Counted from the stretch's first letter, positions 1-7,835 are shown. The stretch: DNA of 10,581 nt from Chloroflexota bacterium (GCA_003513015.1 DOTA01000515.1:276-10856), one strand, 5' to 3'. Notes: generated from the letters alone by a model not told the origin. Program-made: numbers and translations.

Positions 1-180
1 GTCGTGCAGCAGGGCGGCGATGGCAACATCTTCATCGGCACCGGCTTCGAGCACCAGGGCGGCGACACTCAAAAGGTGGGCGATATAAGGGGTCTGCTTC
101 CCTTTGCGGGTTTGCTGGGCGTGCAGTTGGGTTGCAAAGCTGAGAGCATCTTCGAAGCGCGGAGTCAACCTGGAAGCCAT
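1..180 (-). CDS. HD-domain phosphohydrolase, (p)ppGpp hydrolase-like, N-terminal part (cut by window edge)
   Basis: Only the first 60 codons are present; the frame is open to base 1. The start is the ATG at 180-178. It is preceded on the minus strand by an AAAGGAAAA purine run at a suitable distance, and it lies 18 bases after the stop of the GT4 fusion gene, so the two are probably co-transcribed. The visible protein begins MASRLTPRFEDALSFATQLH and contains RKGKQTPYIAH near residues 25-35 and AALLHD at 55-60. This is the spacing of the first conserved His, second His and HD pair in the hydrolase domain of RelA/SpoT and stand-alone MESH1-like proteins, which bind a metal ion and remove the 3'-pyrophosphate of (p)ppGpp. 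Whether a synthetase domain follows lies outside the window. The substrate is inferred from family resemblance only; other HD hydrolases share the motif. No transmembrane or signal segment is seen in the visible part. Confidence 0.75.
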   Translation of the reverse strand, partial: MASRLTPRFEDALSFATQLHAQQTRKGKQTPYIAHLLSVAALVLEAGADEDVAIAALLHD

Positions 181-198
181 CGGTTTTTCCTTTGGGGT

Positions 199-1989
199 TT
201 ATTCGATATTCTCGAAACTGATGCGCAGGCGTTTGAGCCAAATTCCATGTTTCTTACATATTTTCAGCGCATCAGCGGAGGCCTGGAAATTGGTCAGCAT
301 TTCGTCGGAGGGCAGAATAATGCCTTGAACCGGGTTTTTGATGATGATTGATTCCAGGTCATCCAGACCACCCAAAACCGTGATACCAAAAATTTGGCGG
401 CCACGTTTGAAGGGGTCGTTGTCGAGAAAACCAGCGACTTTGTACTTGAATTCAGATTGGTTGGAAAGCCATTGTTGGGCCATTACGCCAGCATCTTCGG
501 CGCCGAAGATGAAAACAGCCGCACTGTTTTCCGTTATATGGGTCTGGCGGTTATAGAGTTGATCGAGGAAGCGGAAAGAGGCCCGCGAGGTTGCCAGCCC
601 CAGGAAGAGAAAAACGCAGAACAAGAAAATGGCTGTGTGGGGATATTGGTGGGGATATAGAAAAACCGAGCTGACCCCAATAAAAATGCCACAGCCGATA
701 ACAGCCCAGAAAAAGCGGAGCAGGTCGCTCAAACTGATATATTGCCAAACCCCAGAATAAATGCCGAAGGCGAAAAATGAAATGTACGCTGCTACCAGGG
801 CCAGTGGCAACGAATTGACGAAAATATTGATGCTGATAACATCGGCACCAAAGCCGTAATAGAGCCAGAAGGCCAGATAATAGGCCACGCTGATAATGAC
901 GAGATCAAGCGCGATTTCGAGAATGCGCCCACGGCCAGTTAAACCAATGACCAGCCGGGTCATCATGCCGGGGTGTTCGGCGGCGTTGGCTGATTTGACA
1001 ACTTTAATGCGGCCCAGGAAGGCTGTCAGGAGAGTCATGACCAGGAGCAGGAGCGGGATGAGTATGAGACTAATGTTGTAATCGATGGATTCGAGCAAGG
1101 TCCCGAGGATTCCAGAGAGGAGTGCCACCCCATAGAGTGCCAGCACCGTTTGGCGTTCTGATAGCCCAAAGGCGATCAACCGGTGAGATGTGTGATCTCT
1201 GCCTCCTTGAGCGGGCGACTGCCCCCGCAGGATGCGCGTGATCGTAACCATGGTAGTATCCAGGATGGGCAATAAAAAGATAAGTGTAGGAACCCCCAGA
1301 ATGGCCAGCAGGTTGGAAGCACGCGGCACTTGAGCAATTGCCAGGGAGGCCAGGGTGAAACCCAAAAACAGGCTGCCCGCGTCACCCATAAAGATTGAGG
1401 CCGGAGGAAAGTTGAAGACCAGAAATCCCAGAATACTGCCCCCCAAGGCCAAAGAAATTAGCAACAGGTTGAAAGCTCCGATTTGCCAAAACATCAGGCT
1501 GAGCGCGAGCGCGGCGATCAGGGCCACGCCACCGGCCAGGCCATCCATGTTGTCGAGCAGGTTGATGGCGTTGGTAATGCCGATCAGCCAGCCAAAGGTA
1601 AAAATGATGTTAAGAATCTCGAGGTCAAAGAAATCGAGATTGCGGCCAAAGAAAACCACAATGGCGGCGGCGATGATTTGGCCGATAAGTTTGGCGGCTG
1701 GCGAAAGGTGCTTGAAATCGTCCAACACCCCTAAGGAAAAGGTGATCAGTGATCCGACCAGCAAAGCCCAGTGAATTTCTTGGGGCGGTTCGATCAGGGC
1801 CGCAATCAGAAACGCCAGGGCGAAAGCGGCGAACATGGCAATGCCCCCAACTTTGGGGGTTGGCCGGGTGTGCCAGCGATCTACTTTGGGGGCATCTACC
1901 AGCCCAAAGCGCAGGCTGATTTTTCGAACCAGAGGGACGAGAAGCAGGCTGAATGCCAGGGCGATCCAAAAAGGCAGGGTCAGTTGCAT
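199..1989 (-). CDS. WecA/TagO-type polyprenyl-phosphate sugar-1-phosphate transferase fused to a FlaA1/PglF-type N-terminal half
   Basis: This 596-residue polytopic membrane protein probably moves a sugar-1-phosphate from a UDP-sugar to undecaprenyl phosphate, the priming step of surface glycan assembly. Residues 1 to about 325 are a complete GT4/MraY-WecA domain: DRWHTRPTPKVGG (37-49), the DD pair at 90-91, NLLDNMDGLAGG (143-154), MGDAGS (201-206) and the cytoplasmic loop RDHTSHRL (264-271) with its two histidines. Roughly residues 355-475 form a second membrane block with YSGVWQYISLSDLLR, which recalls the LWRY-type motif of FlaA1/CapD/PglF proteins. Residues about 488-590 are a Rossmann-like domain (FGAEDAG 495-501, AGFLDNDP 519-526). 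The protein ends exactly where the SDR 4,6-dehydratase domain of FlaA1 proteins would start, so no dehydratase activity is expected. Plain WecA homologues are about 350 residues. The start ATG lies 11 bases after the ligase stop, without a strong Shine-Dalgarno, which suggests coupling. The donor sugar is unknown. Confidence 0.88.
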   Translation of the reverse strand: MQLTLPFWIALAFSLLLVPLVRKISLRFGLVDAPKVDRWHTRPTPKVGGIAMFAAFALAFLIAALIEPPQEIHWALLVGSLITFSLGVLDDFKHLSPAAKLIGQIIAAAIVVFFGRNLDFFDLEILNIIFTFGWLIGITNAINLLDNMDGLAGGVALIAALALSLMFWQIGAFNLLLISLALGGSILGFLVFNFPPASIFMGDAGSLFLGFTLASLAIAQVPRASNLLAILGVPTLIFLLPILDTTMVTITRILRGQSPAQGGRDHTSHRLIAFGLSERQTVLALYGVALLSGILGTLLESIDYNISLILIPLLLLVMTLLTAFLGRIKVVKSANAAEHPGMMTRLVIGLTGRGRILEIALDLVIISVAYYLAFWLYYGFGADVISINIFVNSLPLALVAAYISFFAFGIYSGVWQYISLSDLLRFFWAVIGCGIFIGVSSVFLYPHQYPHTAIFLFCVFLFLGLATSRASFRFLDQLYNRQTHITENSAAVFIFGAEDAGVMAQQWLSNQSEFKYKVAGFLDNDPFKRGRQIFGITVLGGLDDLESIIIKNPVQGIILPSDEMLTNFQASADALKICKKHGIWLKRLRISFENIE

Positions 1990-2000
1990 GGTTTTTTCAA

Positions 2001-5000
2001 TCAGGGAGCCGTTTCTATCTGCTGAATGAGTTGCGCTAGCCGCTCTTTTTCGGTATCCGGGGCAGCTTGGTAGGCGTTTTGGGCATGTTGCAGCGCTTCA
2101 ACCTTTCTGCCAAGTTGGAAAGTAAAGACAGCCAGGTTTTCTTCGATCTTCCAGATATCGTTGTTGGTAGTCGCAAATGGCAGGCTTTCTTGAAGCACCG
2201 ATACAACCCCTTCGAAATCGTTCATGGTCTGGTAGATCGAAGCCAGCGCGTAGTAGTAATTCAAGTTCTTGGGAAGAGAAAATTCGAGGGCTTTGCGGTA
2301 ATTCGAAATCGCTTTTTGGAAGGCTTCCGCTTTGGCATCGGGGTCGTCGGTTTGGCGGGCAGCTTGCAAGTAATAATTGCCCAAGAGTGCGTAAGTCCAA
2401 TCATATTCCGCATCAATTTCCAGAGATTTTTCGAGCAATTCCAAACCCCGCTCGGGTTGTTGCAACACATCCAGGTACAAGATGCCCCATTCCGTCCAAA
2501 GGCGGGCGTTGTGGGGACTGAGTACCAACACACGGCTGTAATAATTATCCGAAATTTGGCCACGGGTCTGCCGTTCAGTTTGATCCTGGGTTTGGAGTGC
2601 CCACCAGGAATAGAGGCGCGCCAGGTTAGCGGTGTGATCCGGGTTTAGGGGATTTGTCTGCTGTGCTTTCACGAGATCAGCTTCGGCATTTTCGAAAATC
2701 GCTTGTTTTTGGGCATCATCCGTGATGGTTTTGGCGAGTTCGAGGTAGCCACGCCCTAGGAAAAGATCATAATAATCTTCATCGGGAGCATATTCTTTGG
2801 CGCGCTGATAAAGCAAATTGGCAACAGCCCATTGCCCGCTACTGGCGAAAGGTTCGGCCAGTTTGAAGGCAGTATCGGCCTGAATGACGCGCCAATTTGT
2901 AAAGTAACTTAAAACTAAAACCAGAATCAGCATAATAGGCGCTAAAATCACCCCAAACGAGGCGGGTTTGAAGGCTGGGCGCGGCCATTCATCCGGGAGA
3001 TAAGCCGCCAGAGCAAATACAAGCATGAGCGTAAAGAAATAGAACTGAGTGAGAAGCCCCTCAAATGATCCTGCTTGGGCCATCACATCGTCGATGTTTT
3101 GCGGCACATTGCGCACCAAACTGGCGAGCGCGCCTGAAAGCCAGAGGGCATAGACCAACCCGATGCCTCCAGAAGCCAATAAAATCGTGGTAAAGTTTTT
3201 GAATGAATTGCCCTTATTGGTGCCATTTTCGCTGGCGAAGAGAATACTCCCTGCGAACCAGGTGGTCAGTAATAAAGCCAGAACGCCATAAGAGATGGCA
3301 TCTGTGTTGACGCGTGTCAGCGAAGACCACAAAATTTGTGTAGCAGAAGTACCGCCGTTGATATTCGAAATGTACTCGTACATCAAGGGGAGCAGCAATA
3401 AACTGGTCACCAGGCTGCCAACCGCAACCGGACGATTCCAGATGGGTTCCTTTACATTTTCTGGCTGGAATTTTTTGTTTTTTCGATGTTTTTTGAGGGC
3501 AGCCGTATCCTGAGCTGATACTGCTTCCCGCAGATATTCGCCGCGTTGTGGGAGCAGATACCCCACAGCCAGCAGCAGAGCGGCATACGTGTAAAAATAG
3601 GTACGGGTGGCTACGATGGCGATGCCAAAGTTGATTTCAACAAAGTGCGCCATAATGGCAGCCAACAATACAATCATCGTGATGGAGCGCGCCGAACTAA
3701 ATTTATCATTTTCCGTATTGGGTTTGGCAAACAAAGCGCTGAGAGTTAGGTAGCCAATCAGGCCCAAGATCACACCGAAGGGCAAGGCCACACCAAAAAA
3801 GTTAATCCCTTGCCAGAAATAAAAAATGATCGCACTAATCAGACCGCCACCAAAATAAAGTGCGAAATATAGCGTTTTTTGTTTTTTAGAATTGATCAAA
3901 CCTAACGATTTCAAACCATAATAAAATACCGCGGCAAACAAACCCAGGTAAACCGCCAGCCCTAACCCACCCGTAATGACCAGCGAATCCCAGGTTTCAT
4001 TGTGGGAGCGATCTGGCGAAGCATTGCGTTTCTCAACATGGGCCAGTTCGGGCGGGTAAAAGGGGTTGTAGGCCATGTGCATGGTTTCGGGACCGTACCC
4101 AATCAAAGGGCGGATGAAATTCCAGGGGTCCGTGTGACCATCTGGAAATTCCAGGGGATCGTGGGGCGCGACCATTTGCGAGGCTCCCTGCCAGATGAGA
4201 ATACGCGTCTGGCTGTTGCGGTTATCCATATTAAAAACCTGGCTGAAACGACCTACCCAAGGAGCGGTGCGAATGCTTTCCAGGGGTCCACCTTGAATGT
4301 TCAGTAAAACCAAAAATGCCCCTGCTGCGATACCCACAATTGCAATGACTCCAATCAGCCAGCGTTGGCGCCAGTGCAATGAAAGCAAAATAAAGAGGAA
4401 GAAGGAACCGGCCAACAATCCCAAAAATGGGCCGCGGCTCTGACTAAAATAAATGGCGATGAGTTGCAGCGCCGCAATGAAAATATACACAGTTGAGCGG
4501 GCAATGTGGCGTGCGAGATTTTGTTCTTCTTTGAGAATTGATCTAAATGAATCAACGATGCGCCCAACCGTTAGGGGGAATACCATAATTAAATAAGCCG
4601 CCACGAAAATCGAGTTTCCCATATGGGAGGCCACCCGGGTGGTTACATCTCCTCCCCAGGGAATGGGGTCAATTCCGTATTTTTGGAGAACACCATACAG
4701 GCTGACGGGTAAACTTGCCAGAATAGCCGTGAGGATCAGGCGATCTACCTGGGCGCGTTTTCGCAGATTTGCCGCCATAGACGCAAAAACAACCAGGTAA
4801 GCGCTGGTTGTATAAAATCCTTGCAAGCGTTGATATGATCCCCAAAAACTGATGTGCGGAGTAACGCTCAAGAGCGTAGCCAGTAGATAAACAATAAAGG
4901 TTGCCAAAACAAATGCCACGATAGGTGTTTTTAGAACCTGAAGCAATTGATCTTTTCGGGTTGTATTTGCGTTTGAAAATCCGGTTTCGGCAACTTTGAC

Positions 5001-5168
5001 GAGCCAGGCCCCCAAGATGACCAGCGCTAGCGTGCGCAATAAAGTGGCTTTATCGGGCTCGAAAATGCGGCTGGAGTATTTATTGAAGAAAAGAGGGGTC
5101 AGGATGAGGGCTGCAATCCAGGCAGCTTCCATGATGCCTTGGGCATAACGGCTAAGTTTTGTGGGCAT
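2001..5168 (-). CDS. O-antigen ligase/polymerase-like membrane protein with C-terminal TPR domain
   Basis: This 1055-residue protein belongs by appearance to the Wzy_C/WaaL (O-antigen ligase) superfamily, which transfers or polymerises lipid-linked glycans on the outer face of the membrane. Residues about 12-285 are a run of hydrophobic helices including FSQSRGPFLG (241-250), the position of the conserved arginine in such ligases. A large extracytoplasmic loop follows (about 290-395) with LIGYGPETM (355-363) and SHNETWD (388-394), matching the conserved histidine loop, then more helices to about 480. A second membrane block spans about 495-760, broken by a basic stretch near 558-567 (LKKHRKNKK). 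The tail, about 765-1050, is soluble and TPR-like: repeated A/Y/L patterns such as LFLGRGYLELAK, RLWTEWGILYLDVL and YYYALASIYQTM. Single-domain ligases are about 400-450 residues, so this is a long multidomain form. An AGGT at 5178-5175 precedes the ATG by 6 bases. Ligase, polymerase or protein O-glycosylation roles cannot be told apart here. Confidence 0.85.
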   Translation of the reverse strand: MPTKLSRYAQGIMEAAWIAALILTPLFFNKYSSRIFEPDKATLLRTLALVILGAWLVKVAETGFSNANTTRKDQLLQVLKTPIVAFVLATFIVYLLATLLSVTPHISFWGSYQRLQGFYTTSAYLVVFASMAANLRKRAQVDRLILTAILASLPVSLYGVLQKYGIDPIPWGGDVTTRVASHMGNSIFVAAYLIMVFPLTVGRIVDSFRSILKEEQNLARHIARSTVYIFIAALQLIAIYFSQSRGPFLGLLAGSFFLFILLSLHWRQRWLIGVIAIVGIAAGAFLVLLNIQGGPLESIRTAPWVGRFSQVFNMDNRNSQTRILIWQGASQMVAPHDPLEFPDGHTDPWNFIRPLIGYGPETMHMAYNPFYPPELAHVEKRNASPDRSHNETWDSLVITGGLGLAVYLGLFAAVFYYGLKSLGLINSKKQKTLYFALYFGGGLISAIIFYFWQGINFFGVALPFGVILGLIGYLTLSALFAKPNTENDKFSSARSITMIVLLAAIMAHFVEINFGIAIVATRTYFYTYAALLLAVGYLLPQRGEYLREAVSAQDTAALKKHRKNKKFQPENVKEPIWNRPVAVGSLVTSLLLLPLMYEYISNINGGTSATQILWSSLTRVNTDAISYGVLALLLTTWFAGSILFASENGTNKGNSFKNFTTILLASGGIGLVYALWLSGALASLVRNVPQNIDDVMAQAGSFEGLLTQFYFFTLMLVFALAAYLPDEWPRPAFKPASFGVILAPIMLILVLVLSYFTNWRVIQADTAFKLAEPFASSGQWAVANLLYQRAKEYAPDEDYYDLFLGRGYLELAKTITDDAQKQAIFENAEADLVKAQQTNPLNPDHTANLARLYSWWALQTQDQTERQTRGQISDNYYSRVLVLSPHNARLWTEWGILYLDVLQQPERGLELLEKSLEIDAEYDWTYALLGNYYLQAARQTDDPDAKAEAFQKAISNYRKALEFSLPKNLNYYYALASIYQTMNDFEGVVSVLQESLPFATTNNDIWKIEENLAVFTFQLGRKVEALQHAQNAYQAAPDTEKERLAQLIQQIETAP

Positions 5169-5192
5169 AGATATACCTGAAAATCCTTGCGC

Positions 5193-5251
5193 GGTAAGAT
5201 AATTGCGCGTTATCTTACCATAAAACCCATTTTACCTGGGTTTATGGTAAG
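5193..5251 (-). promoter_or_regulatory. Two overlapping inverted repeats forming mutually exclusive stems in the leader of the ligase gene
   Basis: The gap between the sulfotransferase stop and the ligase start contains GGTAAGATAA (5193-5202) and its exact complement TTATCTTACC (5210-5219) around a 7-base loop. It also contains CTTACCATAAAACCCA (5214-5229) and TGGGTTTATGGTAAG (5237-5251), complementary over 15 pairs with one bulged A, again around a 7-base loop. Bases 5214-5219 belong to both stems, so only one can form at a time. In the minus-strand transcript the longer stem would fold first, and the shorter one would lie about 15 bases before the ligase Shine-Dalgarno. No T-run follows either stem on either strand, so this is not a standard intrinsic terminator. 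The alternative-pairing layout recalls an attenuator or leader switch; a protein-binding operator, a transcript-end stabiliser or a dispersed repeat are other possibilities. The repeats are seen directly; the role is inference. Confidence 0.6.
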
Positions 5252-5259
5252 CGTCTCAA

Positions 5260-6474
5260 CTAATGCTTGCGATGAGCTATAAATCTCATCGCACCCAAAA
5301 ACCGAATCCGGGTCGCATTCCATACCCTATACCCCTGCAAAAAGAGATGATATATCCAACCCTTTCGGTAGCCAACGATGTTCTTGCTCTGCCAAGGATA
5401 TCCCCGCTTTACTGCATCATCATAAAGAATTGTAACAATTTCTCGTAATTCTCGCTGATCCAAGATCAATTTATAGCGATCATCATGGCTCTGATTTACA
5501 ATTTGTCCAGTCACGCGCCGGTCAGCAAACATAGAATTGGAACCAGCCAGGCGGTCATTCTCGGTTGGTGTAAGCAGGCTTTCGTTATAAGCAATTCCCA
5601 AAAAGCGAGTTATATCCTCCATTATCTGTCGTGGGAGTGAAACTAAATCCTCATAACGCACAACCATGTAGCGCGATTCACCCAATACACGTTGGTTTTC
5701 TGTAGCCAGGTGGAAACTGCGTTTCAAGGCAACTGCATAATTAACCGCATAAAATGGATTCTTACGCAACGCAGCCAGTTTTTTTAGTGAAGCGATATTT
5801 TCCAAGGGATCACGTAAGATATGGATAAATTTCGCTCTTGGATATTGGTTTGCAAGGTCGAGCGCTGCACTCTCGTTACCGGGCGTTTTTTCAACCCAAT
5901 ATTGAAGACGGGGAAGTTCATTAACATCCTTACTAACGCTACAAGACGCCAACATTACACAAACGAAGACATCCAGGCAGGTGTTGCGGAGCAAATATCG
6001 CAAAATTTGCAAAAAACTTTCCAACTTTGCCCGCTCTGGCCCTAAAAACCAAAACGGCTCCTTACCGCTTGGATTGATCATTCTGTTCAGCCAATAGCGG
6101 GCGATTTCTGAAAACTCTTCTCGCTGCCATTTTCTTTTTTGGTTAACATAGTGCGAGTCGCTGGGCATCACAAATAGCGCCGGATGGCCATCTAACAATT
6201 GTGTAAGCAGCGAAGTTCCGGATTTCATTGAGCCACAGATAAAAATGGGGTGGGCAGAAAATGAATACAAAGCATTCAGAAAATACACATCATCTGGCAG
6301 AACAAATTGAGGAGCGAATTCGTCAAAACGGGTATTTTCTAATAAAAAAGAAGAAAGTTGTTCAATTATTTCAACCAGATTAGCGTAGCTCTGATCGCGA
6401 AGGGGGTAAGATGCTGCGCGTTTGTTGAGGGCAGCATTGATTTCATCAATCAATCTGTGATAAGAATTGGTCAT
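5260..6474 (-). CDS. PAPS-dependent sulfotransferase (Sulfotransfer_3-like)
   Basis: The 404-residue protein has the two cofactor signatures of the PAPS sulfotransferase fold. FICGSMKSGTSLLTQLL (78-94) is the 5'-phosphosulfate-binding loop with its Lys and Ser/Thr. KFIHILRDPLENIASL (215-230) is the 3'-phosphate-binding segment with the conserved Arg-Asp-Pro. WVEKTPGNE (193-201) and VVRYEDLVSLP (271-281) are further family marks. Such enzymes move a sulfuryl group from PAPS to a hydroxyl or amine of a glycan, lipid or small molecule. No signal peptide or clear transmembrane segment is seen, so a cytoplasmic location is expected; the basic, aromatic C-terminal stretch (about 369-404) might touch the membrane. 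It is the first gene of the minus-strand block, divergent from the flippase and 91 bases upstream of the ligase gene. The start ATG follows CAGAAAA, a weak ribosome-binding site. The acceptor is unknown; the setting suggests a surface polysaccharide. Confidence 0.88.
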   Translation of the reverse strand: MTNSYHRLIDEINAALNKRAASYPLRDQSYANLVEIIEQLSSFLLENTRFDEFAPQFVLPDDVYFLNALYSFSAHPIFICGSMKSGTSLLTQLLDGHPALFVMPSDSHYVNQKRKWQREEFSEIARYWLNRMINPSGKEPFWFLGPERAKLESFLQILRYLLRNTCLDVFVCVMLASCSVSKDVNELPRLQYWVEKTPGNESAALDLANQYPRAKFIHILRDPLENIASLKKLAALRKNPFYAVNYAVALKRSFHLATENQRVLGESRYMVVRYEDLVSLPRQIMEDITRFLGIAYNESLLTPTENDRLAGSNSMFADRRVTGQIVNQSHDDRYKLILDQRELREIVTILYDDAVKRGYPWQSKNIVGYRKGWIYHLFLQGYRVWNATRIRFLGAMRFIAHRKH

Positions 6475-6542
6475 TTTTCTGAGTGGGTAAACGTTAAATT
6501 CAATCTGGGCGCAAGCAATTATAATAGACCAGTCGAGGAATA
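6475..6542. promoter_or_regulatory. Divergent intergenic promoter region between sulfotransferase and flippase
   Basis: The 68 bases separate two divergently read genes, so both transcripts probably start here. A perfect TATAAT lies on the plus strand at 6520-6525. It is part of the self-complementary octamer ATTATAAT (6518-6525), so the minus strand also reads TATAAT at 6523-6518. No convincing -35 was found for either direction: the best plus-strand candidate, TTCAAT at 6499-6504, is poor and too close (15-base spacer). If the plus-strand -10 is used, transcription would begin near 6532, giving a leader of only about 10 bases before the flippase ATG. GAGGA at 6535-6539 is the flippase ribosome-binding site with unusually tight spacing (3 bases). 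The call rests on the -10 match and the divergent layout. Confidence 0.5.
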
Positions 6543-7835
6543 ATGACCACCAACCAAAGTTTTAATTTACGCCAGGCGATCTGGAGCCGGTTAAACAACA
6601 AGGGCTTTTTACAAAATAGCGGGCTTTTGCTGCTTGCCAATATGATCGTAATTGGCTTGGGGTTAATTCGCACCCCCGCCATCACTTGGTTCATCCCAAA
6701 AGATCAGGTAGGGATGATCGGTGTAGTCGCCTCCTGGCTGCCATTTGCGCGCTTGTTGTCTTATCCAGGTCTTGATTTTGCATCCTATCATTATATGTCC
6801 AAAGGCGAGTCTTGGGCATTTGTCATCAACCTTCGCTACCGCATTAAGTGGTCGCTGCTTAGCGGTGCGTTATTACTGGTAGGCGCAGTTTACTGGTTGC
6901 AGCGAGGCGAAACGATGCTCGCTTGGATCTTTCTTATCAGTGGCCTGTTTTTCCCGGCCACGAATGGCCTTACGGCAACCGCCGGCGCACTCGGTTCCCG
7001 TGAGCAGTATAAAGATCTATTTTGGTATCGAATTTTCGAAAGCATAACAGATTTTGCGGGTTTCATACCGCTGCTTTTCTCTAATTGGTGGCTCAGCCAG
7101 GTGGTCACCTTTTACGGGGCGAACCAATTGGCGACAGCCATCATGCTGATCGTTTACGGCATCTGGATCTGGAAACAACTGCACGATGAAAATACCCCGG
7201 TTTTATCCGCTGACGATGAGCGCGAAATGCTCCGCTACGGTAAGCACCAGACTGCTTTGAACACGATCAGCATTTTGCAAACCCGAACAGATGCTTTCCT
7301 GGTTGGCGCGTTGCTGCCGCTGACCACCATGGCCGATTATTCGATTGCTTTGATGGTGTATGAACAGTTCAAACGATTATGGAATATTTATGTGACTGTT
7401 CGTTATCCGCGTTTGGTACGATTGCCCATCGTACGCCAACAGCAACGTTTCTTCCTGGAAGGATGCCTGGTTTGGGTGGGGTTTATCATGATGGGTGTTT
7501 TTATATCGGCACTCGCTCATTGGTTGATCCCCATCATCCTGCCGGCCGAATACGCCAGTAGCTTGGGCTATATGGATATTTTGATTGCTACAGCAGTTAT
7601 CACCATCCCGGGCGGTTTCGCAGAGCTATATTTTCGCATGCAGCAAGATGAAAAAAAACAATACTACATGCGTGTTTTATCAGCCATTGTGGGTGTCATC
7701 GCCCCCGCCTTATTTGTTATCAGATGGGGAGCTTACGGGGCTGCCGCGGGGCGCTTGATCGCCGGTTTGATTTTATCAATCGCGGGGATATGGCTCTTCA
7801 CGGTGGAAGTTAAGCGCACAAAAATAACGAACTAA
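6543..7835 (+). CDS. Wzx-like polysaccharide flippase (MOP superfamily)
   Basis: This 430-residue, highly hydrophobic protein is read as a lipid-linked oligosaccharide translocase of the Wzx/RfbX branch of the MOP exporter superfamily. Hydrophobic segments are visible at about 26-46, 54-72, 103-119, 125-143, 165-185, 187-211, 243-265, 310-330, 342-364, 378-394 and 396-420, giving 11 or 12 helices, the usual number and length for the family. The stretch KHQTALNTISILQTRTDAFL (234-253), followed by YSIALMVYEQFKRL, resembles the central helix of Wzx proteins where the second half of the transporter begins. The ATG at 6543 follows GAGGA closely and is the first gene of the plus-strand block. The methyltransferase gene starts 7 bases after its stop. 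It would move undecaprenyl-linked repeat units across the membrane for the ligase/polymerase encoded on the other strand. A teichoic-acid or exopolysaccharide exporter of the same fold is equally possible. Confidence 0.82.
   Translation: MTTNQSFNLRQAIWSRLNNKGFLQNSGLLLLANMIVIGLGLIRTPAITWFIPKDQVGMIGVVASWLPFARLLSYPGLDFASYHYMSKGESWAFVINLRYRIKWSLLSGALLLVGAVYWLQRGETMLAWIFLISGLFFPATNGLTATAGALGSREQYKDLFWYRIFESITDFAGFIPLLFSNWWLSQVVTFYGANQLATAIMLIVYGIWIWKQLHDENTPVLSADDEREMLRYGKHQTALNTISILQTRTDAFLVGALLPLTTMADYSIALMVYEQFKRLWNIYVTVRYPRLVRLPIVRQQQRFFLEGCLVWVGFIMMGVFISALAHWLIPIILPAEYASSLGYMDILIATAVITIPGGFAELYFRMQQDEKKQYYMRVLSAIVGVIAPALFVIRWGAYGAAAGRLIAGLILSIAGIWLFTVEVKRTKITN

Noticed and set aside
4..351. 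Plus-strand open frame of 115 codons at the left edge
   Set aside because: It runs opposite to the HD-domain gene and the end of the GT4 fusion gene, both of which show clear family motifs. Its own translation has no recognisable motif.
1355..1774. Plus-strand open frame of 139 codons inside the priming-enzyme gene
   Set aside because: It is antisense to the conserved catalytic motifs of the phosphotransferase; its basic, low-complexity product is what the reverse of a hydrophobic coding region gives.
2067..2648. Plus-strand open frame of 193 codons opposite the TPR region
   Set aside because: The minus strand here encodes regular TPR-like repeats continuous with the ligase protein; the plus-strand product has no family resemblance.
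5193..5251. Intrinsic (rho-independent) terminator
   Set aside because: The stems are strong, but no run of T follows either on the minus or plus strand, and the stems are A/T-rich rather than G/C-rich at the base.
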